In this document: positions 1-6,718 of the stretch, piece after piece
Position numbering within the stretch: position 1 is the first letter of the stretch
Layout of the letters: each line of letters begins with the position of its first letter
From: Candidatus Acidiferrales bacterium
Lineage (GTDB): Bacteria; Acidobacteriota; Terriglobia; Acidiferrales; UBA7541
Assembly (NCBI GenBank): GCA_955651735.1
Contig: CATPAM010000379.1
Location: 1-8,853, forward strand
Length of the DNA: 8,853 nt
Direction of reading: 5' to 3'
Program-made: the position numbers and the translations under genes
Notes under the pieces: generated by a model
The model's input: the letters and a program-made list of their open reading frames with translations, nothing else
Told to the model about the DNA's origin: nothing
Database searches by the model: none

Positions 1-388
1 CCGACCACCAGTGCCCGACGCGTCCCAGTCTCTTTTCGCCAAAGAGAAACAGGCCGAGGAAACTGGACTCCAGAAAAAAAGAGAACACGCCTTCCATGGC
101 GAGCGTTTGCCCAATGACTCCGCCGGCGGCCCTGGAGAATGCCGCCCAGTTGGTGCCGAACTGAAATTCCAGGGGAATGCCGGTGACCACGCCGACGGCA
201 AAATTGATTCCGAAGATTCGGCCCCAAAATCGCGCGGCGCGGTTGTAGTGTTCGTCATTGGTACGCAAGGCTTTCGTTTTCAAATAGACGAGCAGCAGCG
301 CGAGGCCCATGGTCAACTGCGGAAAAATATAGTGGAAGGTGACGGTGAAGGCGAAGTGCAAGCGGTGCACGTCGAGGGCTTGTTCCAT
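1..388 (-). CDS. cydA: Cytochrome bd ubiquinol oxidase subunit I, N-terminal 129 residues (runs off left edge)
   Basis: This is the haem-bearing quinol-oxidising subunit of the bd-type terminal oxidase in the cytoplasmic membrane, which reduces O2 to water with high affinity. Reading left from ATG at 388-386, the protein begins MEQALDVHRLHFAFTVTFHY and continues with FWGRIFGINFAVGVVTG, then LEFQFGTNWA, then AMEGVFSFFLESSFLGLF. His19 (a haem b595 ligand in Escherichia coli CydA) and Glu99 and Glu107 (conserved in the haem b595/d region) fall at the same residue numbers as in E. coli. The first membrane segments are visible. The Q-loop and the remaining haem ligands lie outside the window, so the long or short Q-loop subtype cannot be decided. 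A GAGGT ribosome binding site (plus-strand 395-399) lies 6 nt before the ATG. cydB would be expected further left. It is divergent from the reductase-like gene at 578. Confidence 0.95.
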   Translation of the reverse strand, partial: MEQALDVHRLHFAFTVTFHYIFPQLTMGLALLLVYLKTKALRTNDEHYNRAARFWGRIFGINFAVGVVTGIPLEFQFGTNWAAFSRAAGGVIGQTLAMEGVFSFFLESSFLGLFLFGEKRLGRVGHWWS

Positions 389-577
389 TGAACTACCTCG
401 TAACCGCTACGCGCAGGCCCGACTTAAAACGCGTGCGGCTAAACTCGTCGCGCCCATTCTCGCATCTTGACTCAAGCACACATAGTCGATTCTTTGGTCG
501 TAAACCTGGACGCCCATTAGGCGCGGTTCAGACCTTCACCCCGGGACGCACGCGAGAAAACGTTTTACAATGTAGCC
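389..577. promoter_or_regulatory. Divergent intergenic region between cydA and the reductase-like gene
   Basis: This 189-bp gap must hold the start signals for both divergent genes. I see the cydA ribosome binding site (395-399), an 11-bp odd palindrome CTTGACTCAAG at 466-476 (5-bp arms around a central C), and a TACAAT hexamer at 566-571 next to the right-hand gene. No convincing -35/-10 pair for cydA was found. I see no tRNA and no further ORF with coding character. The palindrome is about 80 bp upstream of the cydA start, a reasonable place for an operator, but it does not match the TTGAT-N4-ATCAA consensus of FNR. Confidence 0.4.
566..571 (+). promoter_or_regulatory. -10-like hexamer TACAAT, possible leaderless promoter
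   Basis: TACAAT (5 of 6 matches to TATAAT) ends 6 nt before the GTG start at 578, so transcription would begin at or next to the start codon. No ribosome binding site is present between it and the GTG, and no clear -35 lies upstream (the 17-bp spaced hexamer is GGGACG). The placement agrees with a leaderless mRNA, but it is a single short motif. Confidence 0.35.
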
Positions 578-1033
578 GTGAGCGACAGTGTCCAATCGCC
601 CGCCTTTCGCAAGCCCTGGGCGGTGGAAGCATTTTTCATTCGCCCGTTCGGATTCCTGGTTGGCCTGGGAATCGCGCCGGGCTACATGCAACTGTTGCAG
701 GTGCGCGGGCTCAAGACTGGACACGTGTACTCAACACCTGTGAACCTGCTGCAGGTCGGCGGCAAGCCTTACCTTGTTGCCCCGCGCGGCAGGACGCAAT
801 GGGTCCGCAACGCTGAAGCAACCGGAGAAATTGTGTTGAAGAGGGGCAGCGTGCGTCGCAAGTACCGGCTGCGGCCCGTTTCAGACTCTGAAAAACCCGA
901 GATTCTGAAATTGTACTTGGACAGCTACAAATCCGCCGTGCAACGTTATTTTCCCATGCCCGCTGGCTCGCCCGTCGTAGCCTTCCGCGACATTGCGTTG
1001 AACTATCCTGTTTTTGAACTGCTCCCCGCGTAA
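578..1033 (+). CDS. Deazaflavin (F420)-dependent nitroreductase/quinone reductase family protein, 151 aa
   Basis: A small cytoplasmic split beta-barrel protein of the F420H2-dependent quinone reductase / Ddn type family (Pfam F420H2_quin_red). Evidence is the core at residues 41-80: VRGLKTGHVYSTPVNLL, then GGKPYLVAPRGRTQWVRNAE, the usual 'RGxKTGxxxxTPVN...YLVAPxGxxxWxxNxxA' pattern that lines the cofactor pocket. A C-terminal helix (SEKPEILKLYLDSY) and a short beta end (YPVFELLP) follow. The length of 151 aa is normal. The GTG at 578 is the first usable start after an in-frame stop at 518-520, because no ATG, GTG or TTG codon lies between them. It has no ribosome binding site. Substrate cannot be read from sequence; family members reduce enones, quinones or nitro groups, and some bind FMN, haem or biliverdin instead. 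It is monocistronic and convergent with the MATE gene. Confidence 0.8.
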   Translation: MSDSVQSPAFRKPWAVEAFFIRPFGFLVGLGIAPGYMQLLQVRGLKTGHVYSTPVNLLQVGGKPYLVAPRGRTQWVRNAEATGEIVLKRGSVRRKYRLRPVSDSEKPEILKLYLDSYKSAVQRYFPMPAGSPVVAFRDIALNYPVFELLPA

Positions 1034-1096
1034 ATTGCGCTTGCCTCGTTGCATGCGCCTGGTTAACTCGTTGAGAGGCTCATCTGAGCGTAGCGC

Positions 1097-2515
1097 TTAG
1101 ATCTGCTGGCGCTTCCAGCGGCCCTGTTTGAACAGCAAAACCCCGGCGGCGTCAATCGCTCCTTCGGCAATCACGATCGAAAGGAAGACTCCTTTGGAAC
1201 GCATGTGCCAGGGAATCGCCAGCGCGTACGCCAGCGGAATCTCCAGCAACCAGAAACCGAAAAAGTAGACGATCGTCGGCGTCACGGTGTCGCCTGCGCC
1301 ATTGAAGGCCTGCAGCATCACCATTCCATAGGCATAGCCGACGTTGCCGTAACTCAGAGTGCGCAGGCAGGACGCCGCCAATGGCACGACTTCGGGATCG
1401 TTCGTGAATAGCCGGACAGCCGGCTCCGCAAAAAAGATGAAGATCACGCCGATGATGCCGAGAAACAGCATGTTGTAGAAGCCGGTGCGCCACACAGACG
1501 TTGCCGCGCGCTCCGGTTGTTTTGCGCCGAGGTTTTGGCCGACCAGTGTGGCGGCCGCGTTGCTCAACCCCCAGCTCGGCAGAATGATGAAGATAAGAAT
1601 GCGGATCGCGATGGTGTAACCGGCCAGCGCCGCCGAGCCGAACAGGCTGACAATGCGCACGAGGCCGATCCAACTGGTGTGCGCAATGGCAAATTGCAAG
1701 ATGCCCGTCAGCGACACGCGCAATAACCTCCATAGCACGCCGAGCTCCAGGCGAACTTGCTGACGCAAGATGCGGATGCGTTCCGTGCCGCGCATCAACC
1801 GATAAAACTGATACAGCACGCCGATGCTGCGCCCGGTGAACGTCGCCAGCGCCGCGCCCGTCACGCCGAGCTTCGGGAAGGGTCCCCAGCCGAAAATGAG
1901 GCACGGATCGAGAACCAAGTTGATGATGTTGGAGACCCAAAGCAAGCGCATGGCTATCGCTGCATCGCCGGCTCCGCGAAAAATTGCGTTGTTGAGAAAC
2001 AGCAGCATGATCGCGCCGCTGCCGCCCAACGCGATGCGCGCATAGCCGCTGCCCACCGCGATAATCTGAGGCGAAGCGCCCATCAAGCCAAGCAGTCGCG
2101 GAGCCAGAAACGCACACGGAACGCCGACCAGCAGCGAGATCGCGATGCCGATGACGATGGCTTGCACTCCCGCCACCGCCGCGCCTGCGGGATCTTTCTC
2201 GCCAATGCGCCGCGCGACCATCGCGGTGGTCGAGAGGCTTAAGCCAAGTCCTACCGCAAAAACCAGACTCAGCAGCGACTCCGTAAGACCGACGGTGGCG
2301 ACGGCGTCCGCGCCCAGCCGGCCGACCCAGAACACGTCGACCACCGCGAACAGCGACTCCAGCACCATCTCCAGCACCATGGGGATGGCCAGCAACAGGA
2401 TTGCGCGGTTGAGGCTGCCGGTCGTGAAATCCTGATGCGAACCGCGCAGCGCTTCGCGAATAGAACTCCAGATAGGAATCGGCGGCGGCGCGGCTGTAAG
2501 TTCTTGCGTTTCCAT
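1097..2515 (-). CDS. MATE family multidrug/cation efflux transporter, 472 aa
   Basis: A twelve-helix inner-membrane antiporter of the MATE (multi antimicrobial extrusion) family, expected to export organic cations or drugs against an H+ or Na+ gradient. The two homologous halves are visible. The first has LAIPMVLEMVLESLFAVVDVFWVGRLG (residues 42-68), AMVARRIGEKDPAGAA (98-113), RGAGDA (180-185) and NIINLVLDPCLIFG (196-209). The second has TLVGQNLGAKQPERAA (323-338) and NGAGDTVTPT (405-414). Length is normal. ATG at 2515-2513 is the first start after an in-frame TAG three codons upstream, and AGGGG just before it may be a ribosome binding site, though it is close (about 3-4 nt). It lies 200 bp downstream of folP in the same direction and probably has its own promoter. 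Drug specificity cannot be inferred. Confidence 0.93.
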   Translation of the reverse strand: METQELTAAPPPIPIWSSIREALRGSHQDFTTGSLNRAILLLAIPMVLEMVLESLFAVVDVFWVGRLGADAVATVGLTESLLSLVFAVGLGLSLSTTAMVARRIGEKDPAGAAVAGVQAIVIGIAISLLVGVPCAFLAPRLLGLMGASPQIIAVGSGYARIALGGSGAIMLLFLNNAIFRGAGDAAIAMRLLWVSNIINLVLDPCLIFGWGPFPKLGVTGAALATFTGRSIGVLYQFYRLMRGTERIRILRQQVRLELGVLWRLLRVSLTGILQFAIAHTSWIGLVRIVSLFGSAALAGYTIAIRILIFIILPSWGLSNAAATLVGQNLGAKQPERAATSVWRTGFYNMLFLGIIGVIFIFFAEPAVRLFTNDPEVVPLAASCLRTLSYGNVGYAYGMVMLQAFNGAGDTVTPTIVYFFGFWLLEIPLAYALAIPWHMRSKGVFLSIVIAEGAIDAAGVLLFKQGRWKRQQI

Positions 2516-2715
2516 CGGCCCCTATACATTTCTGCGAAGCACGGTGCAAACCGGCTCGCGCGGTTAAAAGTAATATCGTTGAAACGGGAGAAGAACGGTC
2601 CGCCTAAGCGGCGGATTTACGCGACAGCGACAAACGAGATAGTTCGAGGGATGAACATCTTTTTTTCCTGGGATACCCGATGGAAATGATTGTAGCTTGG
2701 GCGGCTTGGCTTTGG
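2516..2715. other. 200-bp gap between folP and the MATE gene; possible weak MATE promoter
   Basis: No gene seen. On the minus strand TTGCAC and TATAGG are separated by 17 nt (TATAGG at 2526-2521), only 5 nt before the MATE ATG; the -35 is a poor match, so this is a weak promoter candidate. A short palindrome CCGC-CTAA-GCGG lies at 2600-2611. Seven T near 2661-2667 on the plus strand follow only a 4-bp stem (GTTC/GAAC) and are not a usable terminator for either neighbour. I see no terminator for folP. Confidence 0.3.
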
Positions 2716-3603
2716 CTAGCGGAAACTGCGGCAGCTGGCGGGATCCAGCAGGCAGTCGGCAACTCGCGCGACTCGGGCCATTTCTGCAACGTCGTGCACG
2801 CGCACGATATGCGCCCCGCCAAGAATGCTGGCCGTCACGGTTGCCGCTGTGGCCCAGAGGCGCTCCTCAGGCGGCGCCGGTTTGCCGTTGCGCGCCAGCG
2901 TCGCACCGAGGAAACCCTTCCGCGACGTGCCGACCAGCAGCGGGTAGCCGAGCTTCGCCAGCTCCCGCAGTTTCCGCAGCAATTCGTAGTTTTGCTCGAA
3001 GCTTTTGCCGAACCCGATGCCCGGATCGATGACCATCTGTGATTTCCGGACGCCAGCCGCGCGCCCTTTCCTGATCGACGCGCGCAGACCCTGCGCAACA
3101 TCCTTCATAACATCGCGCGCAAAGGGACCTTTCTGCATGGTCCCTGGTTCGCCCCGCATGTGCATCAGAATCAAGGGCACACCCCGGCGGTGCGCAACTT
3201 CCGCGATGCGCGGATCGAAGCGCAGGCCAGAGATGTCGTTGACGATTTGCGCTCCCGCGCTGATAGCAGCTTCCGCTACCTGGGATTTGCGCGTGTCGAC
3301 GGCGATGGGGATTTTCAGCACACCGCGCAAGCCTTCCAACACCGGCAGAACGCGCGCAAGTTCTGTCTCCGTCGGCGTGCCCGTCGAACCCGGCCGCGTC
3401 GATTCCCCTCCGATATCGAGCAGATCGGCGCCGGCCCGCTCCATTTCCAAGGCGTGCTCTATCGCGCTCTGCGGGTCCAGGAATTTGCCACCATCGGAAA
3501 AACTGTCCGGCGTAACGTTCAGCACGCCCATCAGCAGCGTGCGCGGGCCTAATGTAAGCGTGCATGCCGGAAGTTCGAGCCGGAAGGTGCGGCGCTTGAT
3601 CAT
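2716..3603 (-). CDS. folP: Dihydropteroate synthase, 295 aa
   Basis: Cytoplasmic TIM-barrel enzyme of folate synthesis that joins 6-hydroxymethyl-7,8-dihydropterin pyrophosphate to p-aminobenzoate, giving dihydropteroate; it is the sulfonamide target. All signature loops are present: MGVLNVTPDSFSDGG (25-39), GGESTRPG (65-72), DTR (103-105), VNDISG (121-126), MHMRGEPGTMQ (147-157), IDPGIGFGK (192-200), VGTSRKGF (224-231) and RVHDV (268-272), so it should be active. ATG at 3603-3601 is the first start after an in-frame TAG six codons upstream. There is no clear ribosome binding site. A TCTAAT hexamer lies 6 nt before the ATG. The gene follows the small CPCC-protein gene by 103 bp of repeat-like sequence. 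In related genomes folP often precedes cdaA-ybbR-glmM; here a MATE gene follows instead. Confidence 0.97.
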   Translation of the reverse strand: MIKRRTFRLELPACTLTLGPRTLLMGVLNVTPDSFSDGGKFLDPQSAIEHALEMERAGADLLDIGGESTRPGSTGTPTETELARVLPVLEGLRGVLKIPIAVDTRKSQVAEAAISAGAQIVNDISGLRFDPRIAEVAHRRGVPLILMHMRGEPGTMQKGPFARDVMKDVAQGLRASIRKGRAAGVRKSQMVIDPGIGFGKSFEQNYELLRKLRELAKLGYPLLVGTSRKGFLGATLARNGKPAPPEERLWATAATVTASILGGAHIVRVHDVAEMARVARVADCLLDPASCRSFR

Positions 3604-3706
3604 AGGCGGATTAGAAGTCTAGCTTGACGCGGAGCGAAAAAGATAACGCAAGGGCTAGGAAAAAAGAACTTAAGGCAGAGCGCGCGGAGGTCAGAGCACA
3701 GAGGAG
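3604..3706. repeat. Degenerate CAGAG-type repeat filling the gap before folP
   Basis: On the plus strand the pentamer C(A/G)GAG recurs at 3676, 3685, 3692 and 3699, each preceded by short GC spacers (GCAGAG, GCGGAG, TCAGAG, CACAGAG). Weaker versions (ACGCGGAG, ACGCAAGG) occur at 3629-3653. The end of the repeat touches the stop codon of the small gene at 3707. The pattern resembles the dispersed 'CGCAGAG/CACAGAG' tandem-like repeats I know from intergenic regions of many environmental bacteria. A related fragment in the opposite orientation lies inside tilS (7345-7366). The TCTAAT hexamer upstream of folP (minus strand, 3615-3610) is at its left end. No coding character. Confidence 0.5.
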
Positions 3707-4012
3707 TCAATCCAGATCAAAATCGCGGATGGGTTTGCCGACGGGCGCATCCTTGGCTTTCTTCATCGCTTCTTCAAACTTCTTCGCCAGGATGTCTTCC
3801 TTGTTTGTTTCCTGGAACCAGGAATCGGCGAACTTATCTTCGCGCTGCCGCTGCTGCTCGCTCAAGATTCCCGCCGCATTGGTCAGGTCTACGTCAGGCC
3901 CTTTGCGCGGCGGCTCCTCGTGAGAAAGCACCACGCCCAGCGCCGCATCGACCGACAATTTCGCCTTGCAGCACGGGCATGTAACTTTCAGCGGCTCTTG
4001 GCTCTTCCCCAT
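3707..4012 (-). CDS. Small CPCC-motif (putative zinc-binding) protein of unknown function, 101 aa
   Basis: Function not recognised. The N-terminus carries VTCPCCKAKLSVD (residues 10-22), where Cys12 and Cys15 form a CxxC knuckle as in half a zinc ribbon, with an extra Cys14. His31 (LSHEEPP) is the only other obvious metal-ligand candidate. There is no second CxxC, so a metal site would need His31 or dimer formation. Residues 51-90 are highly charged and helical (SEQQRQREDKFADSW, then KKFEEAMKKAKD), and the protein ends in the acidic tail DFDLD. It has no signal peptide and no membrane segment. ATG at 4012-4010 is the first start after an in-frame TAG four codons upstream. GGAAGG is present but 13-14 nt away, beyond that stop. 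The gene lies after the ftsH terminator and so probably starts a new transcript that may include folP. Confidence 0.75.
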   Translation of the reverse strand: MGKSQEPLKVTCPCCKAKLSVDAALGVVLSHEEPPRKGPDVDLTNAAGILSEQQRQREDKFADSWFQETNKEDILAKKFEEAMKKAKDAPVGKPIRDFDLD

Positions 4013-4018
4013 GGCGCT

Positions 4019-4024
4019 ATTCTA
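4019..4024 (-). promoter_or_regulatory. -10-like hexamer TAGAAT upstream of the CPCC-protein gene
   Basis: Minus-strand TAGAAT ends exactly 6 nt before the ATG, the same spacing as TACAAT before the gene at 578. An independent promoter is expected here because an intrinsic terminator lies directly upstream (4060-4090). No good -35 was found. A leaderless start is possible; otherwise the distant GGAAGG would be the only ribosome binding site and could not be in such a short leader. Confidence 0.35.
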
Positions 4025-4059
4025 ATCCTTCCGACCGCCAAAGAATCATTGCTTTTTCG

Positions 4060-4090
4060 AAAAAAAGGAGGCGCGGGATTCCGCGCCTCC
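4060..4090 (-). terminator. Intrinsic terminator after ftsH
   Basis: Perfect 10-bp GC-rich inverted repeat, GGAGGCGCGG (4067-4076) and CCGCGCCTCC (4081-4090), with a 4-nt loop. On the minus strand it is followed directly by seven T (4066-4060). It begins 41 bp beyond the ftsH stop codon. This is a textbook Rho-independent terminator and marks the end of the tilS-hpt-ftsH transcript, separating it from the CPCC-protein/folP genes. Confidence 0.93.
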
Positions 4091-4131
4091 AATGCAAAAC
4101 TAAAAACCAAACACTAGCAACCAAGTACAGT

Positions 4132-6078
4132 TCAAGCCTTGGCCGGATTCTCGCCGCGCGTAAATCCCGGTGCCGGCCGCAATTCCGGCCGCACGACCTT
4201 CGGATCCGTGCTCGGCGCCGCCTGCGGAGTGGTAGGAGGCGTGCGCGGCTTCTCCGGCAACGGCTTGCCTTCCATCAACAGCTTCACTTCATTGGCATCG
4301 ATCACTTCGCGGTCCAACAACGCCTGCGCAATGCGCTCCAGCGTTTCTTTGTTGTTCGACAAGAGGCTCTTGGCTTTGTCGTAGCCCCCGTTGACGATGC
4401 GCTTCACTTCCTTGTCGATCTGGATCGCTGTGTCTTCGGAATAGTCGCGATGTTGCGCGATCTCGCGGCCTAGGAAAATGGCTTCGTCCTTCTTCCCGTA
4501 CGCCAAAGGACCCAGTTCGCTCATGCCCCATTCGCAGACCATGTTGCGAGCGATATCCGTGGCGCGCTCGATGTCGTTTCCGGCGCCGGTGGTGATGTGC
4601 CCGAGGAAAAGCTCTTCCGCGGAGCGCCCACCCATCAGCACCGCCAGCATCGTCTCGAGATATTCCCGTGTGTAAGTATGCTTGTCGTCTTCCGGCAACT
4701 GCATGGTCAAGCCCAGCGCCATGCCGCGCGGAATGATCGTGACCTTGTGCACCGGGTCGGCGCCTGGAGTCATGGCCGCGACCAGCGCGTGCCCCGCTTC
4801 GTGATACGCGGTGTTCCTTTTTTCCTCGTCCGACAAAATCATGGACTTGCGCTCGACGCCCATCAGCACTTTATCCTTGGACATCTCGAAGTCCGACATC
4901 ATCACGAACTTGCGGTTTTGCCGCGCCGCCCACAGCGCCGCTTCGTTCACCAGATTTGCCAGGTCCGCGCCAGAAAATCCCGGCGTGCCTCGCGCGATAA
5001 TGGACAAATCCACGTCGTCCGCAATCGGCACCTTGCGTGTGTGCACGCGAAGAATTTCCTCGCGGCCCTTCACATCCGGACGGGCAACCACCACGCGGCG
5101 GTCAAACCGTCCCGGCCGCAGCAGCGCCGGATCGAGTACGTCCGGCCGGTTCGTCGCCGCGATCAGAATCACGCCTTCATTGGACTCAAAACCGTCCATC
5201 TCGACCAGTAGCGCGTTCAAGGTCTGTTCGCGCTCGTCGTGACCACCGCCAAGTCCCGCGCCGCGATGGCGGCCAACGGCGTCAATTTCGTCGATGAAAA
5301 TAATGCACGGGGCATTCTTCTTACCCTGCTCGAAAAGGTCGCGCACGCGGCTCGCGCCAACGCCCACAAACATCTCCACAAAGTCCGAGCCGGAAATCGA
5401 AAAGAACGGTACGTTGGCCTCGCCGGCAATCGCGCGCGCCAGCAACGTCTTGCCCGTTCCCGGAGGTCCGACCAGCAGCACGCCCTTCGGAATGCGTCCG
5501 CCAAGCTTTTGGAATTTCTGGGGATCCTTCAGGAACTCAATGATTTCCTGCAGCTCTTCCTTGGCTTCATCCGTCCCCGCAACGTCTTTAAATGTCGCTT
5601 TTTTCTGCTGCGCGGAAAGCAGCCGTGCTCGCGACTTCCCGAAGCTCAGCGCTTTGTTGCCGCCGGCCTGCATTTGGCGCATCAGGAACAAGCAAAATCC
5701 AACAAGCAAAATCAGGGGCGCAGCGTTCAGCAAAATCAAAACCCAATCGCCGCTGCGCACTTCCTTCACTTTAATCTGAACTGCTTTGTCTTTGAGTTGC
5801 TTGGTCAGGTCCGGAGCGGCTTCCTTGAAAATTGTGACGTGGAACTTGTGGTTCGCCGGCCGCACATATTCGCCCTGCAATTCATAGCTGTTCGGCGACA
5901 AATACATGGTGACTTCCTTGACGTCGCCGTTATCGACCTTCGCCATGAACTCGCTGTAACTGGGATCATCCTCGCGCGCCGCCTGTCCGTTCGCGGACAC
6001 CAATCTCCAGAGCATCACGCCCAGGAACACGATCGATATCCAGAACAGAATCGTCTTCGCCGTAGAACTAGAGTTCAC
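4132..6078 (-). CDS. ftsH: ATP-dependent zinc metalloprotease FtsH, 648 aa
   Basis: Membrane-anchored AAA+ protease that extracts and degrades membrane and short-lived cytoplasmic proteins as a hexamer. Order: first membrane helix about 10-28, small extracytoplasmic domain about 35-108, second membrane helix about 112-134, AAA+ domain with Walker A GPPGTGKT (204-211), pore motif MFVGVGA (236-242), Walker B IIFIDEID (259-266), second region of homology [20 protein letters not shown] (307-326) with Arg321 and Arg324 as arginine fingers, then the M41 zinc site HEAGH (426-430) with Asp502 in GAGNDI as likely third ligand. All catalytic residues are intact. The tail (607-648) is proline-rich and low complexity, as is common. 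The start is GTG at 6078-6076 with GGTGAGG 5 nt upstream. It is the third gene of the tilS-hpt-ftsH operon, closed by the terminator at 4060-4090. Confidence 0.98.
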   Translation of the reverse strand: MNSSSTAKTILFWISIVFLGVMLWRLVSANGQAAREDDPSYSEFMAKVDNGDVKEVTMYLSPNSYELQGEYVRPANHKFHVTIFKEAAPDLTKQLKDKAVQIKVKEVRSGDWVLILLNAAPLILLVGFCLFLMRQMQAGGNKALSFGKSRARLLSAQQKKATFKDVAGTDEAKEELQEIIEFLKDPQKFQKLGGRIPKGVLLVGPPGTGKTLLARAIAGEANVPFFSISGSDFVEMFVGVGASRVRDLFEQGKKNAPCIIFIDEIDAVGRHRGAGLGGGHDEREQTLNALLVEMDGFESNEGVILIAATNRPDVLDPALLRPGRFDRRVVVARPDVKGREEILRVHTRKVPIADDVDLSIIARGTPGFSGADLANLVNEAALWAARQNRKFVMMSDFEMSKDKVLMGVERKSMILSDEEKRNTAYHEAGHALVAAMTPGADPVHKVTIIPRGMALGLTMQLPEDDKHTYTREYLETMLAVLMGGRSAEELFLGHITTGAGNDIERATDIARNMVCEWGMSELGPLAYGKKDEAIFLGREIAQHRDYSEDTAIQIDKEVKRIVNGGYDKAKSLLSNNKETLERIAQALLDREVIDANEVKLLMEGKPLPEKPRTPPTTPQAAPSTDPKVVRPELRPAPGFTRGENPAKA

Positions 6079-6103
6079 GTCAACCTCACCTTTGTTCCGA
6101 ACC

Positions 6104-6122
6104 CCAGGGGGTTTTCCCCTGG
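6104..6122 (-). other. Hairpin in the hpt-ftsH gap
   Basis: CCAGGGG (6104-6110) and CCCCTGG (6116-6122) form a perfect 7-bp GC-rich stem with a 5-nt loop in the 61-bp gap. No T-run follows on the minus strand, so it is not an intrinsic terminator. It sits about 14 nt upstream of the ftsH ribosome binding site and could stabilise or be a processing point of the ftsH part of the mRNA. Role inferred from position only. Confidence 0.55.
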
Positions 6123-6139
6123 CAGCGCCGGATCACCGC

Positions 6140-6718
6140 TTATCTCTTCCGCCCTTGCCGCTTCCCTGCAAGCGGCTCTGCCGACAAACCTTTTTCGTTG
6201 CGGCCTATCCCATTAGGCGCCGCAAGGCCGTAGCCGACCCACATACCATTAGATGCAGTCCGGAACCCAAAGTAGTCGGGCTCCAGGCCGACCCGGCGTT
6301 GTTCCGGCTTGTCCAGCAACACGGCCAAGCGCAGCGACCTCGGCTGGCTTTCGCCAAGCCTGCGCAGCAGAAATTCCTGCGTCACTCCGCTGTCCAGCAC
6401 CGCATCTACCACCAGCACATCGCGGCCCTTTACGTCGGGTCTGCTACCAAAAGCCACTTCGCGCCGCAGATGACCTCCCTGTTCCACGTCGCGAACCTCT
6501 GCGCGTACAAAGTGACAGACCGCCGGCGCATCTATGTGGCGTATCAGGTCTGCCGCGAATACAAAGCCCCGGTCCAACGTAATCACAACATCCAGGCGCT
6601 TGCCGCCGTGCGCCCTGGAGATCTGCCGGCCTAGCTCCGCAACTCTCTTGGCAATTCGTGCCGCAGAAACTGCCGAGCCCCGTTTACTGTTGTCCTTGCC
6701 TCCTCGACTTCTCCTCAC
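6140..6718 (-). CDS. hpt: Divergent hypoxanthine phosphoribosyltransferase-like protein, 192 aa
   Basis: Type I phosphoribosyltransferase fold; the canonical enzyme makes IMP/GMP from hypoxanthine/guanine and PRPP. Recognisable parts are RIAKRVAELGRQIS (21-34), LDRGFVFAADLIR (48-60), the PRPP loop VLVVDAVLDSGVT (101-113), LLDKPEQRRVGLEPDYFGF (134-152) and WVGYGL (160-165). Several usually conserved positions differ from E. coli Hpt. The pyrophosphate loop LRGS is LDRG. The Glu-Asp pair of the PRPP loop (VEDIIDSG) is Asp-Ala (VDAVLDSG), with the general-base Asp109 kept. The metal-binding Asp after GYG(I/L) is Ala166. The C-terminus lacks the usual LPYIG ending. GTG at 6718-6716 overlaps the tilS stop (GTGA, 4 bp), with GAGGAA 8 nt upstream inside tilS, so the two genes are translationally coupled. 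Activity is uncertain; the position between tilS and ftsH supports the family call. Confidence 0.82.
   Translation of the reverse strand: MRRSRGGKDNSKRGSAVSAARIAKRVAELGRQISRAHGGKRLDVVITLDRGFVFAADLIRHIDAPAVCHFVRAEVRDVEQGGHLRREVAFGSRPDVKGRDVLVVDAVLDSGVTQEFLLRRLGESQPRSLRLAVLLDKPEQRRVGLEPDYFGFRTASNGMWVGYGLAAPNGIGRNEKGLSAEPLAGKRQGRKR

Noticed and set aside
11..391. 126-codon plus-strand frame at the left edge
   Set aside because: It is the antisense of cydA, whose minus-strand translation matches the family residue for residue at key positions.
1034..1096. Bidirectional terminator in the convergent gap (GCTCA-TC-TGAGC at 1078-1089)
   Set aside because: The 5-bp stem has a 2-nt loop and no T-run on either strand, so it does not support a call.
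1152..2549. Long minus-strand frame overlapping the MATE gene (465 codons), and similar long frames opposite folP, ftsH and tilS
   Set aside because: They are Arg/His/Ala-rich shadow translations of GC-rich genes with no family motifs, and the true frames carry clear domains.
2640..2670. Possible terminator GTTC...GAAC followed by seven T on the plus strand
   Set aside because: The stem is only 4 bp, and no plus-strand gene ends here.
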